Shown here: positions 16,806-25,113 of the stretch, piece after piece
Numbering within the stretch: the first letter of the stretch is position 1
How the letters are laid out: each line of letters starts with the position of its first letter
NCBI RefSeq assembly: GCF_004684905.1
Contig: NZ_SRJC01000001.1
Location: forward strand, 1,798,001-1,862,000
DNA: 64,000 nt
Origin: Halobacillus salinus
GTDB taxonomy: Bacteria; Bacillota; Bacilli; Bacillales; Halobacillaceae
Direction: 5' to 3'
Position numbers and translations under genes: made by a program
Notes under the pieces: model-generated
Seen by the model: only the letters and a program-made list of their open reading frames with translations
The model's database searches: none
Told to the model about the DNA's origin: nothing

Positions 16806-18344
16806 TTATGATTGAGTTACTTGTTCTCTTAAGTTCTTCCTTAAAATTTTCCCAGTCGTATTCTTTGGCAGTTCATCCATGAATTCAACTTTGGACGGAA
16901 TTTTGTATTTGGCTAGGTGTGCTTGACAGTATTCCACTACTTCTTCTTCTGTAAGAGAAGGATTGCTGCTTACAACGAAACTGATGACACTCTCACCAAG
17001 CTCAGGGTGAGGGGCTCCGACTACTGCCACTTCACTAATTTCAGGATGTTCGTATAGTACTTCTTCGACTTCTCGAGGGTAGACATTGTAGCCGCCAACG
17101 AGGATCATATCTTTCTTGCGATCTACGATATAAAAGTAGCCTTCGTCATCGACTCTAGCCATGTCCCCTGTATATAGCCAGCCATCTTTAATGGTCACTG
17201 CCGTTTCTTCCGGCATTTTATAGTACCCTTTCATTACATTCGGTCCCTGCACAACCAACTCTCCAACTTCACCTACAGGCACCTCATCCCCTAACTCATC
17301 AACGACTCTGTTCACAACGTTGCTGATATTCTGCCCAATCGAACCTGCCTTTCTCGGGCGGTCAAGCGGGTTGAAGGCCGTAACGGGAGAAGCTTCTGAT
17401 AACCCATATCCTTCTGATACTTGGACATTGAACTGCTCTTCAAATGCGGTGAGTAAAGCAACGGGCATGGATGACCCTCCTGAAACACAGAGACGCATGT
17501 GTTTGAAGGTGTCGACTTGATCCTTCCCAGTTTGCAGCAAGTAATTGTACATGGTTGGCACTCCGGCAAACACAGTCGCTTTATATTGTTCCGCCATTCC
17601 AAAGACATCCTGAGGAGAAAATTTAGGTACGATCAGAACCGTTCCACCATTCATCACTGGAGCATTAAGGGCAACCGTAAGACAGAAAACGTGAAACATC
17701 GGAAGAGTGGCAATAACACGGTCTTCGGACGAAATGCTTAAATAGTCCGCAACGTCTGTAGCATTCGAATAGATGTTACGATGCGTCAGCATAGCGCCTT
17801 TTGGTTTTCCAGTCGTTCCTGAAGTATAAAGAATTACCGCGACATCTTCACGATCAATGAGCGGCTTCTGATAATCAAGGCTACCGGCTGCCACCGATCT
17901 TGTAAACGATTTCATTTTAGTCGATAAAGAAGATGAGTTGAGGTCTATACCTGAACCGGACTCCCCGACGAAATAATGGTTCACATCGAGCAAACCATCC
18001 ATATGCTCGAACTTCTCAAGCAATAGATCCAAAGTAATGACCGCTTTGACATCGCCATTTCTCAAGATATAGCTCATTTCATCAACCGTGTACGTCGGGT
18101 TGATCGGAATCACGGTCGCCCCAGCCCTCAAAGCACCATACAGTCCAATCATAAAGAGCGGGCTGTTTCCGCTGACAAGAGCTATGTGATCTCCTTTTCC
18201 ATACCCTAAGTCAGATAAAGTGGAAGCGAATTTCGTAACCGAAGCGTTGAATTCTTGGTAGTTCACTCCTTCCCCTTGAAATATGTAAGCTTCTTTCGTT
18301 GGGTTCTCAAGAGCAGTCTTCTCTAGCTGGTCGCTAATGTTCAT
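16806..18344 (-). CDS. lcfB: long-chain fatty acid-CoA ligase
   Basis: The 512-residue protein is an AMP-forming acyl-CoA synthetase. The AMP-binding signature LYTSGTTGKPKGAMLTH lies near residue 172. EGYGLSEASPV, YTGDMARVDDEGYFYIVDR and the C-terminal KNTTGKILRK lysine motif are all present. It activates fatty acids with ATP and CoA for beta-oxidation or lipid recycling. Length and sequence fit LcfB (YhfL). GAGGAGG precedes the ATG. A perfect-half-site FadR-type operator lies 18 bases before the start, implying repression lifted by long-chain acyl-CoA. Confidence 0.93.
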   Translation of the reverse strand: MNISDQLEKTALENPTKEAYIFQGEGVNYQEFNASVTKFASTLSDLGYGKGDHIALVSGNSPLFMIGLYGALRAGATVIPINPTYTVDEMSYILRNGDVKAVITLDLLLEKFEHMDGLLDVNHYFVGESGSGIDLNSSSLSTKMKSFTRSVAAGSLDYQKPLIDREDVAVILYTSGTTGKPKGAMLTHRNIYSNATDVADYLSISSEDRVIATLPMFHVFCLTVALNAPVMNGGTVLIVPKFSPQDVFGMAEQYKATVFAGVPTMYNYLLQTGKDQVDTFKHMRLCVSGGSSMPVALLTAFEEQFNVQVSEGYGLSEASPVTAFNPLDRPRKAGSIGQNISNVVNRVVDELGDEVPVGEVGELVVQGPNVMKGYYKMPEETAVTIKDGWLYTGDMARVDDEGYFYIVDRKKDMILVGGYNVYPREVEEVLYEHPEISEVAVVGAPHPELGESVISFVVSSNPSLTEEEVVEYCQAHLAKYKIPSKVEFMDELPKNTTGKILRKNLREQVTQS

Positions 18345-18361
18345 TCGTGCTCCTCCTCATA

Positions 18362-18379
18362 TGAATGAATGATCATTCA
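18362..18379 (-). promoter_or_regulatory. FadR-type operator of lcfB
   Basis: TGAATGA-ATGA-TCATTCA matches the B. subtilis FadR box (TGAATGA, four central bases, TCATTCA) at all 14 half-site positions and three of four centre positions. It lies between the promoter and the lcfB ATG. Confidence 0.8.
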
Positions 18380-18405
18380 TTAAATTAGTTTAAATTTTCA
18401 ATTTA

Positions 18406-18434
18406 ATTATAAAATACTGAATATTAATAATCAA
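18406..18434 (-). promoter_or_regulatory. SigA promoter of lcfB
   Basis: On the minus strand TTGATT (18429-18434) and TATAAT (18406-18411) are separated by exactly 17 bases. The FadR-type operator lies about 20 bases downstream of the expected start, so a bound repressor would act as a roadblock. Confidence 0.75.
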
Positions 18435-18498
18435 TCTTTCTTTACCGTCCTCCCTCCCTTATGGATATGGTAAAGTAATACCAAAAGGAGGAATATAG

Positions 18499-19254
18499 GT
18501 GAGTATCGCTCTATTAACGGACATCCATGGAAACGCCCCCGCACTAAGGGCTGTGCTTCAAGAACTGGATGAAATCCATAACCCCGAGCACCTCTATGTT
18601 CTTGGAGACTTACTTGCAATCGGACCGGACTCCAATGAAGTGTTGGAACTGCTTTTCTCAAGGAATGATGTCTCTGTGATCACTGGTAATCACGACGAAG
18701 CCGTTTTAACGGTTGCAAAAGACGAGCCCTATCCAAAAAGTCATGGTCACGTTAAAGCACATCACCAATGGATTGCAGACCGTTTGGATCAACGCTTCAT
18801 CCCACTTTTGGAGGAATTACCAAGAACAATAGATGTAGAATGGAAGGGGTATAGTTTGCATTTTACACACTATGCGTTGGCAAAACCCGAGGCTCCTATA
18901 AGTGAAGACCCCTTTCATAAAATCCTATCGCCGTCGCTGAAGAGGATGGAAAGGATGTTCCGGAGTGTATCCGCTGACTTGATCGGATTTGGACATCATC
19001 ACCCAGCGCACCATTATGAAGGAGAGACCATATTTATTAATCCTGGTGCTCTCGGTTGTAACAACCGACCGACTGCCCCTTATGCTATCGTAGATTGTCA
19101 GGGCGATAAGCTGGAGGTCAACATCCAGGAAGCTCACTATGATAACGAGGCTTTCTTAAAGTCTTACCATAAGTTGAAAGTTCCTGACCGGGAATTCATT
19201 TTAGACATCTTTCACGGGGGACAACTCGATCAAAAAAATGGTGAATCAGAATGA
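18499..19254 (+). CDS. metallophosphoesterase family protein
   Basis: The 251-residue protein has the calcineurin-like metallophosphoesterase motif series: TDIHGN (Asp8, His10), LGDLLAIGPDS, GNHDE, FGHHHPAHH and INPGALG. These bind two metals and hydrolyse phosphate esters. It belongs to the YfcE/MJ0936-like group; the natural substrate is unknown. The start is a GTG with AAAAGGAG seven bases upstream. It stands alone, divergent from lcfB. Its last bases overlap the stem of the convergent lplJ terminator. Confidence 0.88.
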   Translation: MSIALLTDIHGNAPALRAVLQELDEIHNPEHLYVLGDLLAIGPDSNEVLELLFSRNDVSVITGNHDEAVLTVAKDEPYPKSHGHVKAHHQWIADRLDQRFIPLLEELPRTIDVEWKGYSLHFTHYALAKPEAPISEDPFHKILSPSLKRMERMFRSVSADLIGFGHHHPAHHYEGETIFINPGALGCNNRPTAPYAIVDCQGDKLEVNIQEAHYDNEAFLKSYHKLKVPDREFILDIFHGGQLDQKNGESE

Positions 19255-19267
19255 ACTGATTCACCAT
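19238..19267 (-). terminator. terminator of lplJ
   Basis: ATGGTGAATCAG and its complement form a 12-bp perfect stem with a six-base loop. On the minus strand seven T residues follow. The stem lies inside the end of the phosphoesterase gene. Confidence 0.85.
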
Positions 19268-19272
19268 CGTGA

Positions 19273-20274
19273 TCAATAAAGCATATCCAGGAAATCTTCT
19301 TTGCCAATTTTTCCGAGGTAGTGGGAGATATCAACATCATCAAGAGCATCTGAAAGAGCTTGACGTTCATATTTTGCTCCGATCAGTTTTTCTTCAACAT
19401 CACTGATATCACCTACGCCGAAGAAATCTCCATAAATTTTAGCATTCTTCACATAGCCTTTCGTAACGTCTAAGCGCACATCATACGTCCCCGCACCTTC
19501 AATGCGTTTATTATGCTGGATATTGAATTTAGGAGACTTCCCGTAGTTCCAATCCCAGTTCTTATAGCGCTCATCCGCAATCTTGTAGATTTCGCTCCAA
19601 TCTTCTTCTGTCAGCTTGTATTGCGGTACGTCCTTCACATCTTCTACATCGAAAATGTAACGGAGAATCAAGTTTTTGAATTCTTCCATCGAGATCTTTT
19701 CCTCTAAGAATTCAGAGATGTTCGCAACACGACTGCGAATCGATTTGATCCCTTTGGATTTGATCTTTTCAGTCTTAACATTCAAAGCCGATACGACGTT
19801 CTCAATCTCAGAGTCAAACATCAATGTACCGTGGCTGAACATTCGACCTCTCGTTGAAAATTGTGCATTCCCGGATATCTTACGGCCGTCTTCTGCCTCG
19901 ATGTCGTTACGTCCCGACAGTTCGGCATTAACTCCTATTTTCTTAAGTGCTTCTGTAACAGGCTCCGTAAATTTCGCAAAATCGTGGAAGCTGTCTCCAT
20001 CATCTTTTGTTATAAAGCTGAAGTTCAAATTGCCTAAGTCATGATAAACGGCACCGCCACCTGAAAGTCTGCGAACGACGTGAATGTTATTTTCCTCTAC
20101 GTAATTCGTGTTGATCTCCTCTACCGTATTTTGATTCTTACCAATGATGATCGACGGCTCATTGATATAGAACAGCAGATAGGTTTCGTTAATATCAAGA
20201 TTCTTCAAGGCATACTCTTCAATAGCGAGATTGATTCTAGGGTCGTTAATCCCCTCATGATCAATAAAAAGCAT
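19273..20274 (-). CDS. lplJ: lipoate-protein ligase
   Basis: The 333-residue protein is a class II-fold lipoate ligase. The substrate-binding RRLSGGGAVYHD motif is near residues 69-80, and NLNFSF and a GNAQF segment follow. It activates lipoate with ATP and transfers it to lipoyl domains such as GcvH and the 2-oxo acid dehydrogenase E2 subunits. The full-length C-terminal accessory domain is present, as in B. subtilis LplJ (about 330 residues). In B. subtilis lplJ (yhfJ) also neighbours yhfI and yhfH, as here. Confidence 0.93.
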   Translation of the reverse strand: MLFIDHEGINDPRINLAIEEYALKNLDINETYLLFYINEPSIIIGKNQNTVEEINTNYVEENNIHVVRRLSGGGAVYHDLGNLNFSFITKDDGDSFHDFAKFTEPVTEALKKIGVNAELSGRNDIEAEDGRKISGNAQFSTRGRMFSHGTLMFDSEIENVVSALNVKTEKIKSKGIKSIRSRVANISEFLEEKISMEEFKNLILRYIFDVEDVKDVPQYKLTEEDWSEIYKIADERYKNWDWNYGKSPKFNIQHNKRIEGAGTYDVRLDVTKGYVKNAKIYGDFFGVGDISDVEEKLIGAKYERQALSDALDDVDISHYLGKIGKEDFLDMLY

Positions 20275-20338
20275 AGTTATATCATCCTTTCCCTAACACT
20301 TCTGTCCTTATTGTAATCGTTTCGACATGAATAGACAA

Positions 20339-21076
20339 TCACCCGCTCCATGACAGTCCTTCCTCTGCCAATTGAATCGTCCCACTAAACACATCTTCTG
20401 CTTCTTGCCTTAGTCTCGTCAACTGTCCGAAATGGGGAAGATGACTTAACCATAGCGTCTCTACTCCCGCTTCCTGAGCAATGGTTCCTGCCTCTTCACT
20501 CGTCATATGACCAGCTTTGGCTCCGTCCATTCCTTTATAAAAGTTTGTATCTGTAATGAGGAGATCCGCTTCCTGAGCAAACGGAATCCAGTCTTCTATA
20601 TAACTAGTATCTGCTGTATAAACAACGCTTTTATCCCCATCGGTGATTCTCATCCCATAACAAACAACGGGATGCTTCGTTTTTTGGAATTCTATAGTAA
20701 ATGGACCGACTTGGAGGGTTCCAGCTGGATCATAGGCATGGCCTTTCGTAAAGTTATGAGTCAATGCTGCAAACTTGTCCTGATCTTCCTTATGACCGTA
20801 AATGGGGAGAACATAATCCGTGTCGTTCAAGTTATTTTGAACAAGACTTGCATATTGTAAAGGACCGATGTCAGCAATGTGGTCATGGTGATAATGCGAT
20901 AACACAACAGCATCAAGCTCAGACACTTTTATAAACTGTTGCACTCTCGAAAGCACACCACTACCGCAGTCCACTAACATTCTAAATCCATCTTTTTCAA
21001 ACAAATATCCTGAGGTCGCACTTCCTGCAGCAGGATAAGCGCCCCAATAACCAACAACTGTTACCTTCATTTCCAC
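20339..21076 (-). CDS. yhfI: metallo-beta-lactamase fold hydrolase (YhfI-like)
   Basis: The 245-residue protein has the metal-binding HxHxDH motif (His61, His63, Asp65, His66), an early DCGSGVLSRVQQF segment, a later YTADTSYIEDW and a LSHLPHFG near the end. The pattern is closest to the RNase Z-like branch of the superfamily. Substrate unknown. It lies upstream of lplJ on the same strand and divergent from yhfH, an arrangement also found in B. subtilis. Confidence 0.88.
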   Translation of the reverse strand: MEMKVTVVGYWGAYPAAGSATSGYLFEKDGFRMLVDCGSGVLSRVQQFIKVSELDAVVLSHYHHDHIADIGPLQYASLVQNNLNDTDYVLPIYGHKEDQDKFAALTHNFTKGHAYDPAGTLQVGPFTIEFQKTKHPVVCYGMRITDGDKSVVYTADTSYIEDWIPFAQEADLLITDTNFYKGMDGAKAGHMTSEEAGTIAQEAGVETLWLSHLPHFGQLTRLRQEAEDVFSGTIQLAEEGLSWSG

Positions 21077-21189
21077 ACACTCCCTGCATCTTTTTTCCTA
21101 TTTGTACATTGTTTTATAACAGATTGTTGATTTATGCATATTGTTATAATACAATGGCTTTACAATAAAATTTTGGAGGGGATTTCCTA

Positions 21190-21318
21190 ATGATCAGTAT
21201 CGTTGAGTTCTTCCGTAACCTGCCAAAAAAACACTGCTCCAACTGTGGCAATGTCATCCAAGAACAAGCAGATTGCTATGGCAACCTTTGTGACGATTGT
21301 GACCACCCAGCTCGCTAA
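21190..21318 (+). CDS. yhfH: YhfH-family mini-protein with paired cysteines
   Basis: This 42-residue protein starts MISIVEFFRNLPKKHC and has two CxxC pairs (Cys16/Cys19 and Cys34/Cys37) plus Cys29, so it probably forms a small zinc ribbon. The opening EFFRNLP and cysteine spacing match the YhfH family. TTGGAGGGG lies nine bases upstream of the ATG, a TATAAT box is at 21146-21151, and a strong terminator follows. Its function is unknown. Confidence 0.8.
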   Translation: MISIVEFFRNLPKKHCSNCGNVIQEQADCYGNLCDDCDHPAR

Positions 21319-21362
21319 TGGTAGTATTCCACAAATAAATAGAAAAGGAACCACAATTTTGG

Positions 21363-21390
21363 AGCAGCTTAGTCCTAAGCTGCTTTTTTT
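21363..21390 (+). terminator. terminator of yhfH
   Basis: AGCAGCTTAG and CTAAGCTGCT form a 10-bp stem followed by six T residues. Confidence 0.85.
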
Positions 21391-21400
21391 ATGCTAAAAA

Positions 21401-21424
21401 AGCCCAGGACACATGTCCTGGGCT
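21401..21424 (-). terminator. terminator of terC
   Basis: AGCCCAGGAC and GTCCTGGGCT form a 10-bp stem; on the minus strand six T residues follow. It sits nine bases after the terC stop. Confidence 0.85.
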
Positions 21425-21432
21425 TTGTATGA

Positions 21433-22206
21433 TTAGTATTTCTCGTAGTGCCCTTCTTCCGATTGACTGAGCTGCTTTCCTGATAAGAGCCATCCTCCGA
21501 TAGCAATCGATAATAGGACTCCCCAGAAAGTTATCGTCCAGCCTAAACTATGCGCGAAGTGAGAATCAAGAATGCCGACTTGCTCGTGTGACATTGTAAT
21601 GACAGCAAGCTTCACACCCACCCACGCTACGATGAGATAAGCGGTTGTTTCAAGACTCGGTCGAGTTTCCAACAACTTCACGAACCAAGTCGCTGCAAAT
21701 TTGATCAAGACCAACCCTGCAACTCCGGCTGTTATGACAACGATAAATTTACCACCGTCCATTCCACCAAACTGTGGTAGTGGAGAATTCGGAAGAGCAA
21801 GTGCTAGAGCAACGGCAGCTAGGATCGAATCGATCGCAAAGACCAAGTCTGCTGCACCAATCTTGGCAACTGTCGGCCAAAACCCTTTGCCTTTCTTGAC
21901 GGTTGAAGACTCTTCTCCCTCCTCTTCATCACGGCTGACAATGTTTTTGACTCCAAGATAAATGAGATAAGCAGCACCAATCGCCTGTACCTGCCATACA
22001 TTCGCAATAAAGGAGATTGCGAACAAAGCTCCAAATCTAAATACAAATGCAATAATTATCCCATAATTAATTGCACGTTTTTTCTGATCTTCTGGTAAAT
22101 GCTTTGCAATCACTGCAAGCACTAACGCATTATCCGCAGAAAGCAGACCCTCGAGGCCAATAAGAATCAACAAGGTCCACGCGTATTCCAACCAAATGGA
22201 TTCCAT
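21433..22206 (-). CDS. TerC-family membrane protein, probable manganese exporter
   Basis: The 257-residue protein has about seven membrane segments and the TerC signature: GLEGLLSADNALVLAVIAKH near residue 18 and DLVFAIDSILA near residue 120, both with membrane-embedded acidic residues. Bacillus relatives YkoY and YceF have been implicated in manganese efflux that supplies secreted enzymes. A yybP-ykoY manganese riboswitch lies directly upstream, which supports that role here. Confidence 0.9.
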   Translation of the reverse strand: MESIWLEYAWTLLILIGLEGLLSADNALVLAVIAKHLPEDQKKRAINYGIIIAFVFRFGALFAISFIANVWQVQAIGAAYLIYLGVKNIVSRDEEEGEESSTVKKGKGFWPTVAKIGAADLVFAIDSILAAVALALALPNSPLPQFGGMDGGKFIVVITAGVAGLVLIKFAATWFVKLLETRPSLETTAYLIVAWVGVKLAVITMSHEQVGILDSHFAHSLGWTITFWGVLLSIAIGGWLLSGKQLSQSEEGHYEKY

Positions 22207-22220
22207 TATGTTTCTCCCTT

Positions 22221-22365
22221 CGAAGTAGCGATGCCAAACGCATCAAAATAGACCTTTACCATAAGGCAAAGGTCTTGCTAACAACTTATAAAGCTGCCAG
22301 TAAAGCCGAGAGTATCAACGTGTACTCTGAGTTGACGACCATACTGTAAAAGCTACTCCCCTTTT
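22221..22365 (-). promoter_or_regulatory. yybP-ykoY manganese riboswitch upstream of terC
   Basis: On the minus strand the leader contains GGGGAGTAGC at the 5' side, CGTCAACT, CTCTCGGCTTTACTGGCAGC and the GCAAGACCTTTGCC hairpin with its complement, in the order of this riboswitch class. The closing stem pairs AGTAGC (about 22352-22357) with GCTACT (22224-22229). The terC ribosome site GGGAG follows within a few bases of the stem, so control may act on translation. Manganese normally switches these genes on. Confidence 0.88.
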
Positions 22366-22432
22366 TCATGAACGTTATTAACATACCAAGTTAACTAGAA
22401 ACGGTCAAGCTAAAGAAGGGATGCTTCCGAAC

Positions 22433-23449
22433 TCACAAATTTGTTACGAGTTGCTTCTTCAATGTGGAGTTTCTTACTAATAGTTTATGAGAATAAATAT
22501 AGCGTCTCGCTTTATTCGCTCTAGGATTCATCAACTGGCGCACTAACACTTCAATGGTCCTGTCCGCCATTTTTGCAACGGGTTGGTCGATTGTCGTAAC
22601 AGACGGAAACATTAAGAGTGACAGCATTTGATTGTCAAATCCGACCACCGCCAAATCGTCCGGTACATTCCACCCGGCTTGTACTGCTTCGTATACGACA
22701 CCTGCAGCGACTTCATCAGAACCTGTAAACACTCCATCTATGATTGGATGGTGATCCTTTATGTGGTTGAAAACCTTCCGACCATCTTCCACATGAATAG
22801 CCCAATCTACCGAAGCTGCTTCGAGAAACGGAAGAGCACGCTCTTCCAGCGCTTTGAGAAATCCAGTTTTCCGTTCTTCGGCTAAGTAAGTATCAGATCC
22901 GCCACTGACATATGATATATTCTTACAACCTTGATCTATTAAGTGTATCGTTGACTCATAGGCGGCTTTTCTATGGTCCATATGAACCATCGGCACAGCC
23001 ATCTCTTCCATGTATTCGTTACAGAGGACAATTGGACCAGATTCTAAGTATGGTTCAATTACCTCCCAATCATTACACAAAGAAGTCATCACAACTCCAT
23101 CCACTTGCTTCGTCTTCAATAACTGCAAATAATCGAGTTCTTTCTTCTCAGAATCATGGGTCTGACAAACTATCACTTGGTATCCCCATTGGGAAGCTTT
23201 CTTCTCCATCGACTCAATAAGGTTCGCAAAAAACGGATTGGTGATTCGTGGAAGCAAGACTGCAATCGTATCGGTCCGTTGGCTTCTCAAGCGGCGAGCC
23301 GATGAATTCGGCACATACCCAAGCTCATCCATAGCCTGCAGGATCCGCTGTTTTTTCTCTTCTGTGACGTAAGGCTGATCATTAATGACACGTGACACCG
23401 TGGTTCGAGATAAGCCAGCCAGTTTCGCCACATCTTCAATGGTAGCCAT
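22433..23449 (-). CDS. LacI/GalR-family transcription regulator
   Basis: The 338-residue protein has the N-terminal helix-turn-helix and hinge of the LacI family (IEDVAKLAGLSRTTVSRVIN, then YVPNSSARRLR). The rest is a periplasmic-binding-like effector domain with VDGVVMTSLCND and VVGFDNQMLS. The effector is not obvious. No carbohydrate genes adjoin it, so its targets probably lie elsewhere. A LacI-type operator sits at its own transcription start, which suggests autoregulation. Confidence 0.9.
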   Translation of the reverse strand: MATIEDVAKLAGLSRTTVSRVINDQPYVTEEKKQRILQAMDELGYVPNSSARRLRSQRTDTIAVLLPRITNPFFANLIESMEKKASQWGYQVIVCQTHDSEKKELDYLQLLKTKQVDGVVMTSLCNDWEVIEPYLESGPIVLCNEYMEEMAVPMVHMDHRKAAYESTIHLIDQGCKNISYVSGGSDTYLAEERKTGFLKALEERALPFLEAASVDWAIHVEDGRKVFNHIKDHHPIIDGVFTGSDEVAAGVVYEAVQAGWNVPDDLAVVGFDNQMLSLLMFPSVTTIDQPVAKMADRTIEVLVRQLMNPRANKARRYIYSHKLLVRNSTLKKQLVTNL

Positions 23450-23482
23450 TCATATTCCCCCTACTAGAATTCTACCTGCTCT

Positions 23483-23496
23483 TGAAAACGTTTCCA
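23483..23496 (-). promoter_or_regulatory. LacI/CcpA-type operator at the regulator's own start
   Basis: TGAAAACGTTTCCA differs from the catabolite-response element consensus TGWNANCGNTNWCA at one position. It begins at about the predicted transcription start of the LacI-type gene. It could bind that regulator or CcpA. Confidence 0.55.
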
Positions 23497-23502
23497 TATA
23501 AA

Positions 23503-23531
23503 ATAATACTAATCATTCACCATTCTTGCAA
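23503..23531 (-). promoter_or_regulatory. SigA promoter of the LacI-type gene
   Basis: On the minus strand TTGCAA (23526-23531) and TATTAT (23503-23508) are spaced by 17 bases. Confidence 0.65.
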
Positions 23532-23606
23532 GCCCTTTCATAATTTTCGAATACTTTCCGCGATTTTGATAGACTCTACCTTGATGGTTAATAATTTAAT
23601 TTGGGA

Positions 23607-23666
23607 ATTTAGTTTGGGGACGGTTCTCGTGTCTGACCAAACACGAGAACCGTCCCCAAACTAAAT
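23607..23666. repeat. 26-bp perfect inverted repeat (REP/MITE-like)
   Basis: Two perfectly complementary 26-base arms (23607-23632 and 23641-23666) flank an eight-base loop, ctgaccaa. The arm core GGGGACGGTTCTCGTGT is much longer than needed for a terminator, has no T-tract on either side, and lies between the LacI-type promoter and the hemY terminator. The palindromic form suggests a dispersed REP-like element; I saw no second copy in this window. Confidence 0.75.
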
Positions 23667-23679
23667 CCGAATTAAAAAA

Positions 23680-23700
23680 ACGACTACAGATCGTAGTCGT
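23680..23700. terminator. terminator of the hem operon
   Basis: ACGACTAC and GTAGTCGT form an 8-bp stem with a five-base loop. A run of A precedes it and a run of T follows, so it can work on both strands. It lies 12 bases after the hemY stop. Confidence 0.8.
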
Positions 23701-23711
23701 TTTTCTGAGAT

Positions 23712-25106
23712 CTAGCTTAAATAGTTCAACACTTTTGCTACTGCCGCTTCCCCTTGGTCGATGCAATCAGGAAGTCCGATTCCACGATAGGACCCACCAG
23801 CGAGGTAAACGCCAGGCAACTCCCTTTGCAACTGCTCTTCAATTCCATTAAGCCGATCTTTGTGACCGACTTTGTATTGAGGCATGGAATCGTGCCACCG
23901 TGTCACAATGGAAAATTCCGGTTTCTCTGTGATATTCATAGTTTGATTTAGATCCTTCAATGCTATCTCTACGATTTCTTCATCTGAATAGTCAACGACT
24001 TCTTGGTCTGTCGGCTTTCCTACGTAACAACGTAACAGCACCTTACCGTCTGGGGTTGAGTTCGGCCACTTCTTGTGCGTCCATGTACAGGCTGTGATAC
24101 GGAAGTCGCTGTTTCTAGAGACGACAAAGCCGGTACCATCAATGTCCTTCTTGATGGCGGACTCATCAAAAGCCATCGCCACGTTAGCAACAGAAGTTGC
24201 GTTTGTTTCTTTGAAAGGTTCTAAAAAATCGTATTGCGATAACATGCGTTGTGCAGCGAAATGCGGTACAGCCATGATGATGGAATCTGCTTCCATGACG
24301 CTGCCGTCACTCAACATGATGTGATAATGATCTTGCTTTCTCTCGATATGGTCTACTTTGGTACCCTTCAAGACTGTTCCTGGTTCTAGCTTGCTTTCAA
24401 CCGCTTCAACTAACGACTCAAGTCCTCCTTGAAGCGTCCGGAACATACTCGGTTTCTTTTCCCCTTTTTTCCGCTTACTCACAGTGGTTGTTTTCCTGAG
24501 CCCTTTAATGAGACTACCATGCTCTTGCTCCAAGTCATAGAAATGAGGGAAAGTAGCTTCTAAACTCAGCTCATCGATACTACCTGCATAAATACCTGAT
24601 AGTAAAGGTTCAATCAAGTTTTCGACAACCTGATTCCCTAATCTTCTACGGAAAAATAAACCAAGAGACTGATCCTCATCAACAGACTTGGTAGATTTGA
24701 TGAGATCCATGGCGGCCCTTGCTTTTCCTAACGGGCTGAACAAGCCAGAGAATAGAAACGGACGAATCCGTGTCGGAATTCCCATATAGGAACCGCTCGG
24801 CATCGGGTGAAGCTTATTGTTTACTAGAATATAGGACTGCCCCGTACCGTTCGGCGTAAGCTTGTCCTTCAAGCCAACATCATTCGCGAGTCGGGTAGCG
24901 CTTTCTTTACGAGCCAGAAATGAGTCGGGCCCACGTTCAATGGTGAACCCGTCTTTTCTTACGGTTTGAATTTTACCTCCGAGCCGTTCACTCGCTTCTA
25001 CCAGTTGGACATTTACATCTTGTGCACCGTTTTGTTGAAGACGGTAGGCTGCTGTCAAACCTGCAATGCCTCCACCAATAACAACTACGCGTTTCTGCTC
25101 TGTCAT
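23712..25106 (-). CDS. hemY: coproporphyrinogen III oxidase, oxygen-dependent (HemY/CgoX)
   Basis: The 464-residue flavoprotein has an N-terminal FAD-binding motif VVVIGGGIAGLTAAYRL and the C-terminal GVYLAGGSYRGIGLPDCI segment of the protoporphyrinogen-oxidase family. In Firmicutes it oxidises coproporphyrinogen III to coproporphyrin III, the step before iron insertion by HemH. It is the last gene of hemE-hemH-hemY, with seven bases between hemH and hemY. Confidence 0.95.
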   Translation of the reverse strand: MTEQKRVVVIGGGIAGLTAAYRLQQNGAQDVNVQLVEASERLGGKIQTVRKDGFTIERGPDSFLARKESATRLANDVGLKDKLTPNGTGQSYILVNNKLHPMPSGSYMGIPTRIRPFLFSGLFSPLGKARAAMDLIKSTKSVDEDQSLGLFFRRRLGNQVVENLIEPLLSGIYAGSIDELSLEATFPHFYDLEQEHGSLIKGLRKTTTVSKRKKGEKKPSMFRTLQGGLESLVEAVESKLEPGTVLKGTKVDHIERKQDHYHIMLSDGSVMEADSIIMAVPHFAAQRMLSQYDFLEPFKETNATSVANVAMAFDESAIKKDIDGTGFVVSRNSDFRITACTWTHKKWPNSTPDGKVLLRCYVGKPTDQEVVDYSDEEIVEIALKDLNQTMNITEKPEFSIVTRWHDSMPQYKVGHKDRLNGIEEQLQRELPGVYLAGGSYRGIGLPDCIDQGEAAVAKVLNYLS

Positions 25107-25113
25107 GATATCT

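Noticed and set aside
23607-23666. Rho-independent terminator for the hem operon or the LacI-type gene
   Set aside because: No T-tract follows on either strand, and a separate terminator (23680-23700) is present for hemY.
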